Part shown: piece after piece, positions 39,485-47,691 of the stretch | Position numbering within the stretch: position 1 is the first letter of the stretch | Layout of the letters: each line of letters opens with the position of its first letter | Program-made: the position numbers and the translations under genes | Source: Algoriphagus antarcticus | GTDB lineage: Bacteria > Bacteroidota > Bacteroidia > Cytophagales > Cyclobacteriaceae | Reading direction: 5' to 3' | DNA length: 55,935 bases | Assembly: GCF_002150685.1 (NCBI RefSeq) | Contig: NZ_MSSW01000071.1 | Span: 1-55,935 of the forward strand | The notes under the pieces: model-generated | What the model was told of the DNA's origin: nothing | Database searches by the model: none | What the model saw: the letters and a program-made list of their open reading frames with translations, nothing else

Positions 39485-42400
39485 AACGAACACTCCAACT
39501 TCTAGCTCTTCTCACACTACTTTTTGCCTGCGGGAAAAAGGAGCATACAACTCCTTCCCATCCGCTGTTTGAATCCGTTCAGTCTTCGGAGTCCGGTATT
39601 ATATTTAGCAATGATCTGACGTATGATGAATCCTTTAATATTTTCACCTATCGCAATTTCTATAATGGTGGCGGTGTAGCGCTGGGTGACGTGAATAACG
39701 ACGGACTGCTCGATATCTACCTTACTGCCAATCTTGGTCCAAACAAGCTGTTCATCAACAAGGGCGACTTCGAATTTGAAGATGTCACTGAGCTATCCGG
39801 GACGGCTGGCACACGTGCATGGAGTACTGGTGTCGCCATGGCAGATGTCAATGGAGACGGTTTTCTTGATATTTATGTTTGTAATTCCGGTGATATCTCA
39901 GGAGACAATAAGCAAAATGAGCTCTTCATTAATCAGGGAAATGGCACTTTTACAGAGCAGGCCGAAGCATACGGATTGGCCGATAAGGGTTTCTCTACTC
40001 ATGCAGTCTTTTTCGATTACGACAAAGACGGCGACCTAGACACTTACTTATTGAACAATAGCTACCAATCGATCGGAAGCTTTAATAAAATGCAGAATGA
40101 ACGTCCCAAACGTGATTCAGTCGGCGGTGACAAATTATTTAGAAATGATGACGGGAAGTTCGTAGATGTAAGCGCAGAAGCCGGAATTTATGGATCCCTG
40201 ATCGGTTTTGGTCTGGGAATAACCATTGGAGACGTGAATCAGGATTCTTGGCCAGATATTTTTATTTCCAATGATTTCTTCGAAAAGGATTACCTCTACA
40301 TTAATAACCAAGACGGCACTTTCACTGAATCTCTGGAAAAATCCATACGCTCTATTTCCGCTGCTTCCATGGGCGCTGATATTGCTGATATCAATGGAGA
40401 TGGATTGCTGGATATTTTTGTGACCGACATGCTTCCTGAGTCACAAACTCGGCTGAAGCAAATAACAACTTTTGAAAACTGGGATAAATTCCAATTCAAT
40501 AAAACCCACGGTTACCATTACCAATTTTCCAGAAACATGCTCCACGTCAACAATGGCGATGGAACGTTCAGCGAAATGGGTCGATTGGCAAATTTGGAAG
40601 CAACCGACTGGAGTTGGGGAGCATTGATCTTCGACATGGACAATGACGGCAAGCGGGATCTTTTCGTGGCGAATGGAATCTATCAGGATATTACCGACTT
40701 GGATTACCTGAATTTCATAGATGATGATGAAACCAAAAGCAAAATTATTTCTGAATCAGGAGTAAACTACAAAGCTCTAATTGATCCGATTCCAATTAAT
40801 CCAATTCCAAATTTTGCCTACCAAAATCTGGGTGAGCTCAATTTTGAAAATATGGCAGAAGCTTGGGGACTAGGTGAGGCTATCCATTCCAATGGCGCAG
40901 CTTATGGAGATTTGAACAATGACGGGACTCTGGATTTGGTGGTAAATAACGTCAATAAGCCTGTATCTATTTTCAAGAACAAGGGAAGAGAACTCAATCC
41001 CGAATACCATTCCCTGCAGATTCAACTGATCGGTAAAGGTAAAAACACCCAAGCTATCGGAGCTCAAGTGAAGATCATTGCTGGAGAGCAAATATTCTAT
41101 ACCGAGCAAATGCCAAATCGTGGTTTTGAGTCTTCTGTGGATCCAAAGCTGACGATAGGCCTGGGGGAAATAGAAACAGTAGACCAAGTCAAAGTTCTCT
41201 GGCCGGATGGAAGCTTCACCCAGGTTGAAAATATCCAGGCGGATAAATTATTGAAATTGAAATGGGATGAAGCCAAGCCATTAGCAGAAGGCGAAAGTTT
41301 CTTTGATAAAAAAGAAGCTACATTCTTCCATAAAGAGGAACAGGCAAGTCTAGATTTCACTCATCAGGAAAATCCAATGGTAGATTTCGACCGGGATAGA
41401 TTGACTTTCCACATGTACTCTACCGAAGGGCCAGCTTTTGCAAAAGCAGACGTCAACGGAGACGGCATAGAAGATTTGTATTTTGGCGGAGCCAAAGGCT
41501 TTTCCGGCAGGTTATTTCTAGGATCAAAATCAGGGAAATACAGATTGTCTGATCAAACCGCATTTGACAATGATGCACTCTCCGAGGATATTGATGCTGT
41601 CTTTTTCGATGCTAATGCAGATGGAAGTCAGGATTTAGTAGTAGTCTCAGGAGGAAATGAATCCGGCCTTGGAGCACTAGAACTAGAGGATAGATTGTAT
41701 TTGAATGATGGCAAAGGCCACTTTACCAAAAGCCAACAGCAAGAATTCAGTGCTAATCGAGGAAGTAGCTCGGTAGTACAAGTGATTGACCTGAATGAAG
41801 ATGGAGCTCCAGACTTATTCATCGGAGGTAGGCTTGTGCCATTCGTTTATGGAGCTCCTGCCAGTAGCAGCATTTGGATCAATGATGGAAAAGGCAACTT
41901 CAGTGAACAAACGTCCACTTTGGCGCCAGAACTGACAGAAATCGGGATGATCACTGATGCAAAAGTAATCGACTGGGACAACGACGGTAAGAATGATCTT
42001 GTTCTTGTAGGCGAATGGATTGCTCCTATTTTAATGAGAAACACAGGCGGTAAACTTCAAAAAATCGAAATGCCAGAATTGCAAAATCTCAAGGGCTGGT
42101 ATAGAACGTTGGAAATCGCAGACCTAGATGGTAATGGATTGCCAGATTTGATTTTGGGAAACAATGGGCTGAACTCACGATTTAAAGTTTCTGAAAGTAC
42201 TCCTGTAAAAATGTACCTGAATGACTTTGACCAAAACGGTTCCATAGAACATATTTTCACGCGTCAGGAGGGAGAAGTCCAAGTACCGTACACGCTGAAG
42301 CATGAGCTAGAAAGACAAATTCCTTCTATCAAAAAGAAGTACATGCGATATAGCAACTACAACAATCAGTCACTATCGGATATTTTCCCCCAGGAAGTAC

Positions 42401-42786
42401 TGGACAAGTCCATCATTAATGAGATCAATAGTCTGCAATCAGGAGTGCTGATGAATGAAGGAAATGAGAAATTCACCTGGAGGCCATTCCCCAGAATGGC
42501 TCAGCGATCTTACGTCTTTGCCATCCAAGTGGCTGACCTTAATAATGACGGGAATCAGGATCTTATCCTAGGTGGGAACTTATTTAACGCGAAGCCTGAA
42601 GTAGGTAAGTATGATGCTAGCTACGGTGATGTGCTTTTAGGCAAGGGAGACGGCACGTTCGAATACTGGCCAAATGCGAAAAACGGACTTAAGCTGGAAG
42701 GTGACATTAGAGCTTTTGCATCTTTGGGTGAGGGCAAACTTTTGGTAGTGAAAAACAGTGCCTCTGCTGAAATCTGGAACTATTAA
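39481..42786 (+). CDS. FG-GAP/VCBS repeat plus ASPIC/UnbV lipoprotein (VCBS2)
   Basis: The 1,101-residue protein has a lipoprotein signal (LLFAC-G near residue 17). At least twelve DxNxDGxxDxx-type calcium loops are visible (DVNNDGLLDIY, DVNGDGFLDIY, DYDKDGDLDTY, DVNQDSWPDIF, DINGDGLLDIF, DMDNDGKRDLF, DLNNDGTLDLV, DVNGDGIEDLY, DANADGSQDLV, DLNEDGAPDLF, DWDNDGKNDLV, DLNNDGNQDLI). An ASPIC/UnbV segment (GAQVKIIAGEQIFYTEQMPN, LTIGLGEIETVDQVKVLWPD) lies near residues 520-590. It is a paralogue of VCBS1 and VCBS3 with the same layout. It overlaps the small lipoprotein stop by 4 bases, and VCBS3 begins 1 base after its stop. Confidence 0.93.
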   Translation: MKRTLQLLALLTLLFACGKKEHTTPSHPLFESVQSSESGIIFSNDLTYDESFNIFTYRNFYNGGGVALGDVNNDGLLDIYLTANLGPNKLFINKGDFEFEDVTELSGTAGTRAWSTGVAMADVNGDGFLDIYVCNSGDISGDNKQNELFINQGNGTFTEQAEAYGLADKGFSTHAVFFDYDKDGDLDTYLLNNSYQSIGSFNKMQNERPKRDSVGGDKLFRNDDGKFVDVSAEAGIYGSLIGFGLGITIGDVNQDSWPDIFISNDFFEKDYLYINNQDGTFTESLEKSIRSISAASMGADIADINGDGLLDIFVTDMLPESQTRLKQITTFENWDKFQFNKTHGYHYQFSRNMLHVNNGDGTFSEMGRLANLEATDWSWGALIFDMDNDGKRDLFVANGIYQDITDLDYLNFIDDDETKSKIISESGVNYKALIDPIPINPIPNFAYQNLGELNFENMAEAWGLGEAIHSNGAAYGDLNNDGTLDLVVNNVNKPVSIFKNKGRELNPEYHSLQIQLIGKGKNTQAIGAQVKIIAGEQIFYTEQMPNRGFESSVDPKLTIGLGEIETVDQVKVLWPDGSFTQVENIQADKLLKLKWDEAKPLAEGESFFDKKEATFFHKEEQASLDFTHQENPMVDFDRDRLTFHMYSTEGPAFAKADVNGDGIEDLYFGGAKGFSGRLFLGSKSGKYRLSDQTAFDNDALSEDIDAVFFDANADGSQDLVVVSGGNESGLGALELEDRLYLNDGKGHFTKSQQQEFSANRGSSSVVQVIDLNEDGAPDLFIGGRLVPFVYGAPASSSIWINDGKGNFSEQTSTLAPELTEIGMITDAKVIDWDNDGKNDLVLVGEWIAPILMRNTGGKLQKIEMPELQNLKGWYRTLEIADLDGNGLPDLILGNNGLNSRFKVSESTPVKMYLNDFDQNGSIEHIFTRQEGEVQVPYTLKHELERQIPSIKKKYMRYSNYNNQSLSDIFPQEVLDKSIINEINSLQSGVLMNEGNEKFTWRPFPRMAQRSYVFAIQVADLNNDGNQDLILGGNLFNAKPEVGKYDASYGDVLLGKGDGTFEYWPNAKNGLKLEGDIRAFASLGEGKLLVVKNSASAEIWNY

Positions 42787-42787
42787 G

Positions 42788-45700
42788 ATGGACAGATTTT
42801 CTATTGCATTTCTGATCGGGATTGGACTTCTTTTTTCATGTAAAGAGAAAAAAGAAGAAGACAAGCTTTTTGAATTGATGCCTGCAGAAAAAACAGGTGT
42901 ACAATTCCAGAACACACTTATTTCCTCAGATTCGCTGAATATTCTAGAATATCTTTATTTCTATAACGGCGGAGGAGTCGCAGCGGGAGACATCAATAAT
43001 GATGGTTTGGTAGATTTGTATTTCGCAGGAAACCAGGTTTCAAATCGTCTTTACCTCAACCTTGGCAATTTTCAGTTTGAAGACATCACCGATTCCGCAG
43101 GAGTAAGCGGCGAGGGTGGATGGTCCACAGGAGTTACCATGGCGGATGTGAATGGCGATGGATTAATGGATATCTACGTTTCTCAGGTAGGTAATTACAA
43201 AGGATTATCCGGAAAAAACCGTTTATACATCAATCAAGGAGCTAATAAATTTGAAGATCAAGCCGAGAAATACAGAGTCGATTTCGTTGGCTTTAGCACT
43301 CAAGCAGCATTCCTAGACTATGACAATGACGGAGATCTGGATATGTATTTATTGAATCACTCCGTCAAATCTCCAGAGATTTTCACCCAATCAGATCAGC
43401 GAATTCACCCGGATGCCTTAGGTGATAAATTGTTTAAAAATCTACTTTCGGAAGGTCAAACTGGCTTTGAAGACGTCACCGAAGCATCAGGAATTTATTC
43501 GAGCATTTTGGGATTCGGATTGGGAGTTGGGATAGAGGACGTGAATGGGGATGGCTGGCCTGATATTTATGTATCAAATGACTTCACCGAGAACGACTAC
43601 CTCTATCTGAATCAGCAAGACGGCACATTTGTAGATTCACTGGAAGATCTTATATCGAATACCAGTCGCTACAGTATGGGAAATGATTTGGCGGATTTGA
43701 ATGGGGATGGATTACCGGAGATTTTCACCACGGACATGCTACCGGATGCTCCGGAGATTTGGATGAAATCTGTGGGAGAAGACAAGCCCGAAGTATATCA
43801 AATCAAAAAGAAGTTTGGGTATTCAGATCAATACGTAAGAAATCATCTTCAGCTAAACCAGGGTGAAAATGGATTTAGTGAGATAGCGTTTTTTTCAGGA
43901 GTTTATGCTTCTGACTGGAGCTGGTCACCTTTGATTTTTGACATGGATAATGATGGCTTAGCTGATATCCATATCACCAATGGAATCGAAAAGCGTCCCA
44001 ACGACTTGGATTTTATACAGTACAGTCAGCAGGCCGATCCAAATCTTAGCATGGATGAGCTGCGCCAAAAGCAAATCGACATGCTGCCAACTGTGAAGCT
44101 TCCTAATCTTAGCTTCCAAAATCAAGGCAACTTAAAGTTCACTGATCAGGCTACGAATTGGGGATTGGATCAGCCAAGTTATTCCAATGGTTCCACTTAC
44201 GCAGATCTGGACAATGACGGCGATTTGGATTTGATCATCAACAACCTGAATCAACCAGCATTTATCTATCAAAATCACGCTGAGAAATCAGAGAGTTCCT
44301 TCCTCCGGATTAATCTAAAAGCCAAGGGGAACAATCCTTTCGGAATGGGAGCAAAAGTTGGTGTTTATTTCGAAGGAAAATCCTTATTTCAGCAGTATTC
44401 CGGAACTAGAGGATTCATGTCCGGCACTTCATCCACATTGGTTTTTGGTCTGGGAAAAGCGCAAGCAATAGATTCTATCTCTGTACGCTGGCCAGATGGA
44501 GTGCAGGAGATTTTCCATGAAAAATCAATCAATCAGACCTTTAAACTAATTCAAGGTGAAGGAAAGCCAGCTATCACAACCTCTAAGAAGGAGAAAGAAA
44601 CTTTCATCCACCCTATAATTTCTTGGGGACATCAGGAGAAAAACACCCTGGATGAAACGAAACGGGAGTATTTGATTCCAAAAAGTTTTGCCAGCATTGG
44701 GCCGTCATTGGCCGTCGGGGATGTGAATGGCGATGGGTTAGATGATTTCTACGTCGGAGGAGCTCAAGACCATGCGGGAGTATTGTTTCTTCAACTGCTT
44801 AATGGGGAGTTTGTGGAAAAGAAAAATGAAATCTTCTCACAATTTGCGCGAGCCGAAGACGTGATAGCGGCATTTGCCGACTTCAATGGAGATGGGAACC
44901 TTGACTTATATGTAGGTAGTGGCGGCAATGAACACGAAAGTGGTGTGCTCTTTAATTTTGACCGTCTGATGTTGGGGAATGGAAAAGGGGATTTTCGCTT
45001 TAGTCCCATGTCACTTCCGCATAGTGGCGAGAATACCTCCACAATTGCTGTACACGATCTGGATGCGGACGGTGATCTGGATATTTTCGTAGGAAGCTCG
45101 GTAGTAACGGGTGACTATGGTGCAAGCCCAAAAAGCGCACTGCTAATCAACCAAGGCAATGGAATATTTCAGGATAGAACCAAGGAATGGTTTGGTTCTG
45201 AAACAGACTTAGGAATGATCAATTCAGCAGTTTGGGCTGATCTGGACGATAATGGAAAAAGCGAATTGATTTTCACTGGAGATTGGCAGGGAATCCGAGT
45301 TTTCGAAATTATCAACGGCAAATCTTTTCAAGAAAAAATCATCAAAGGTTTAGAATACTCATCTGGATGGATCCAAAGTTTGGCAATTTCGGATGTCAAC
45401 GGAGATGGAAAACCTGATATTTTGACAGGAAATCTTGGTCTAAACAGCAAGTTGAAAGCAAGTCCGGAAAAGCCTGTTTGGTTGTATCATGGAGATTTCG
45501 ATGAAAATGGCCAAGCAGACCCGTTAATCTTTCATTACATGGGAGATCGCTTAGTTCCTTTAGCCACCCGGGACGATCTGATCAAGCAAATTCCTGGAAT
45601 CAAGAAAAAACACCCCTCCTATCAGAGCTACGCAGAGATAGCTAGCCCAACAGATTTGTTTACAGAGGAGAGTTTGGTGAAGACTTCCAAGCATGCTGTG

Positions 45701-46054
45701 TACGAATTCCGCTCAGGCGTTTATCTCCAGCAAGTAGATGGAAGCTTTCTATTTGAGCCATTTCCAGATGCAGCCCAACTCTCCCCTATTTTCTCTATCA
45801 GCTGGGATAAATCTGAAAAATCAGTTTTGCTTGGAGGCAACTTCTCAGGGTTTCGTGTTGACCTTGGAATCAATACTGCATCTGCCATTACAGCTTTTCA
45901 TCGGGAAACTACGGGATGGCGAGAGTCCACAATTAAACATACAATTCCTGCAAAATCTGAAATAAGAAACCTTGAAAAAATAATTGTCAAAGGCACTAGC
46001 TACAATCTGGCAGTAAGCAATTCTGGACCGCTTTACTGGATCAAACTTGATTGA
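42788..46054 (+). CDS. FG-GAP/VCBS repeat plus ASPIC/UnbV lipoprotein (VCBS3)
   Basis: The start at 42788 (MDRFSIAFLIGIGLLFSC) gives 1,088 residues with a clean lipoprotein signal; an in-frame GTG ten codons earlier, inside VCBS2, would put a tail before it. Calcium loops include DINNDGLVDLY, DVNGDGLMDIY, DYDNDGDLDMY, DVNGDGWPDIY, DLNGDGLPEIF, DMDNDGLADIH, DLDNDGDLDLI, DVNGDGLDDFY, DFNGDGNLDLY, DLDADGDLDIF and DVNGDGKPDIL. The ASPIC/UnbV part (GAKVGVYFEGKSLFQQYSGT, FGLGKAQAIDSISVRWPDG) is near residues 520-590. It is the most distinct of the three intact copies, yet it is the best match to the decayed VCBS on the minus strand in the YLYFYNG region. The haloperoxidase-like gene follows after 122 bases. 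Confidence 0.93.
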   Translation: MDRFSIAFLIGIGLLFSCKEKKEEDKLFELMPAEKTGVQFQNTLISSDSLNILEYLYFYNGGGVAAGDINNDGLVDLYFAGNQVSNRLYLNLGNFQFEDITDSAGVSGEGGWSTGVTMADVNGDGLMDIYVSQVGNYKGLSGKNRLYINQGANKFEDQAEKYRVDFVGFSTQAAFLDYDNDGDLDMYLLNHSVKSPEIFTQSDQRIHPDALGDKLFKNLLSEGQTGFEDVTEASGIYSSILGFGLGVGIEDVNGDGWPDIYVSNDFTENDYLYLNQQDGTFVDSLEDLISNTSRYSMGNDLADLNGDGLPEIFTTDMLPDAPEIWMKSVGEDKPEVYQIKKKFGYSDQYVRNHLQLNQGENGFSEIAFFSGVYASDWSWSPLIFDMDNDGLADIHITNGIEKRPNDLDFIQYSQQADPNLSMDELRQKQIDMLPTVKLPNLSFQNQGNLKFTDQATNWGLDQPSYSNGSTYADLDNDGDLDLIINNLNQPAFIYQNHAEKSESSFLRINLKAKGNNPFGMGAKVGVYFEGKSLFQQYSGTRGFMSGTSSTLVFGLGKAQAIDSISVRWPDGVQEIFHEKSINQTFKLIQGEGKPAITTSKKEKETFIHPIISWGHQEKNTLDETKREYLIPKSFASIGPSLAVGDVNGDGLDDFYVGGAQDHAGVLFLQLLNGEFVEKKNEIFSQFARAEDVIAAFADFNGDGNLDLYVGSGGNEHESGVLFNFDRLMLGNGKGDFRFSPMSLPHSGENTSTIAVHDLDADGDLDIFVGSSVVTGDYGASPKSALLINQGNGIFQDRTKEWFGSETDLGMINSAVWADLDDNGKSELIFTGDWQGIRVFEIINGKSFQEKIIKGLEYSSGWIQSLAISDVNGDGKPDILTGNLGLNSKLKASPEKPVWLYHGDFDENGQADPLIFHYMGDRLVPLATRDDLIKQIPGIKKKHPSYQSYAEIASPTDLFTEESLVKTSKHAVYEFRSGVYLQQVDGSFLFEPFPDAAQLSPIFSISWDKSEKSVLLGGNFSGFRVDLGINTASAITAFHRETTGWRESTIKHTIPAKSEIRNLEKIIVKGTSYNLAVSNSGPLYWIKLD

Positions 46055-46176
46055 AATCTTTTGATACTTGCTTAATTTCCAATAGCTTTGAGGCCCAAAC
46101 AGAACTAATCGAAATCTGCTTTGCTAAAGCTCCACCAAGATTTCAAATTCTAACAGCACAAAATAAATCCCAAAAT

Positions 46177-47517
46177 ATGCGTACCGTCAAATTCATGCTC
46201 TTTTCAGGGATACTCCTGATTTCAGCTTCTTGCGCAGAACCTATCGATTACTCCCAGGCCATTACCGATGGCCATTATATCAGTGAAGCTCAAGATAGAA
46301 TTACAGAAGTAATCATTCACGATATTTTCTCCCCTCCTGTAGCAGCGAGGATTTACACCTACGCTTCACTTGCAGCTTATGAAGTCGCTGCATCCGTTGA
46401 TCCAAATTATGCTTCTCTTATGGGGCAATTGAATGGATCAGAGAAAGTGACTTTCACTCCTTCTGAAAAAGTATATCCGCCTTTAGCCTCACTGGCAGCA
46501 TATTATTACGTGGGTACAGGATTGATTTTCTCCGAAGACATGATGAATGAGCATAGAGATGCTACGTTCGCTGCTTTGAAAGAGAAAGGAATTCCAGACG
46601 ATGTATTTGAAGCTTCTGTAGCCTTCGGCAAAGAAGTAGGAGATGTAATCAGAGCATATTCCTCCAAAGATAATTATCACCAAAGTCGCTCTTTTCCAAA
46701 ATTTACTGTGACCGATACAGAAGGAACTTGGCAGCCTACTCCACCGGCATACATGGAGGCTATAGAGCCTCATTGGAGTAAGATCAGGACTTTCGTGCTG
46801 GACTCAGCATCTCAGTTCAGACCACTACCTCCGCCTCCATTCTCTACCGAGCCAGGCAGTGAGTTTTATCAAGTAGCCAAAGAAGTCTATGATATGGACA
46901 AAGCGGCAACTCAAGAGCAAAAAAACATTGCGTTATTTTGGGACTGTAATCCATACAAAATGAATGTGAAAGGTCATGTGATGTTTGCAGAGAAGAAAAT
47001 CACTCCTGGCGGGCATTGGATGAGCATCGCAGCAATAGCCTCAAAAGCGGCAGGAAGAGACTGGAAAGGAATCACAGAAGCTTTTGCGATGACTGGAATC
47101 TCACTTAATGAAGCGTTCATATCCTGCTGGGATGAGAAATACAGAAGCAATCTAATCAGACCTGAAACGTACATCAATCAGCACATCGATGAGCAATGGG
47201 TTCCACTTTTGCAAACACCCCCATTCCCTGAGCACACCAGCGGGCATAGTGTTGCTTCAGCAGCATCTGCTTATACATTGGCTCATCTTTTTGGAGATGA
47301 ATTTCATATCGTAGATAGTTCCGAAGTAGCTTATGGCCTTCCTATTCGAGAATATGATTCCTTTTCCCAAGCTGCTGAAGAAGCCGCTTTGAGCAGGTTT
47401 TATGGTGGAATCCACTACCGACCTGCTATTGAATACGGCATCATAGAGGGCCGGGACTTGGCGGAATTCATCTGGACAAAGGTGGACACCAAACCTAAAA
47501 ATGTAGCGAGCAAATAA
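46177..47517 (+). CDS. Vanadium-dependent haloperoxidase/PAP2-type lipoprotein
   Basis: The start at 46177 (MRTVKFMLFSGILLIS) gives 446 residues with a lipoprotein signal (ISASC-A near residue 19); longer in-frame starts would bury the signal. The oxyanion (phosphate or vanadate) site of the PAP2/vanadium haloperoxidase superfamily is complete: Lys321-x6-Arg328-Pro, Ser-Gly-His357 (TSGH) and Ser-Arg407-x4-Ile-His413. After His413 the usual HxxxD aspartate is replaced by alanine (HYRPA). Members are either acid phosphatases or halide-oxidising enzymes, and the sequence does not decide which. It is the last gene of the VCBS operon and the only likely enzyme in it, followed by a strong terminator. 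Confidence 0.88.
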   Translation: MRTVKFMLFSGILLISASCAEPIDYSQAITDGHYISEAQDRITEVIIHDIFSPPVAARIYTYASLAAYEVAASVDPNYASLMGQLNGSEKVTFTPSEKVYPPLASLAAYYYVGTGLIFSEDMMNEHRDATFAALKEKGIPDDVFEASVAFGKEVGDVIRAYSSKDNYHQSRSFPKFTVTDTEGTWQPTPPAYMEAIEPHWSKIRTFVLDSASQFRPLPPPPFSTEPGSEFYQVAKEVYDMDKAATQEQKNIALFWDCNPYKMNVKGHVMFAEKKITPGGHWMSIAAIASKAAGRDWKGITEAFAMTGISLNEAFISCWDEKYRSNLIRPETYINQHIDEQWVPLLQTPPFPEHTSGHSVASAASAYTLAHLFGDEFHIVDSSEVAYGLPIREYDSFSQAAEEAALSRFYGGIHYRPAIEYGIIEGRDLAEFIWTKVDTKPKNVASK

Positions 47518-47521
47518 TCTT

Positions 47522-47553
47522 AAAAGCACCCGACACCCCGGGTGCTTTTTTTG
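47522..47553 (+). terminator. Terminator of the VCBS-haloperoxidase operon
   Basis: AAAAGCACCC and GGGTGCTTTTTTT form a 10-base stem with an 8-base loop and a T run, 5 bases after the stop codon. Confidence 0.92.
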
Positions 47554-47691
47554 TTTCCAAATTGTAAAATCAGAATTAAGATTAAACTCATCATCCCTAT
47601 TACTTTTTTTTTCCAAGAGATAATCTTTAACTTCTCTTATCATCCTTATGAATTGGATTATGCCTTTTCTAATTGTTAAACCTATTATTTT

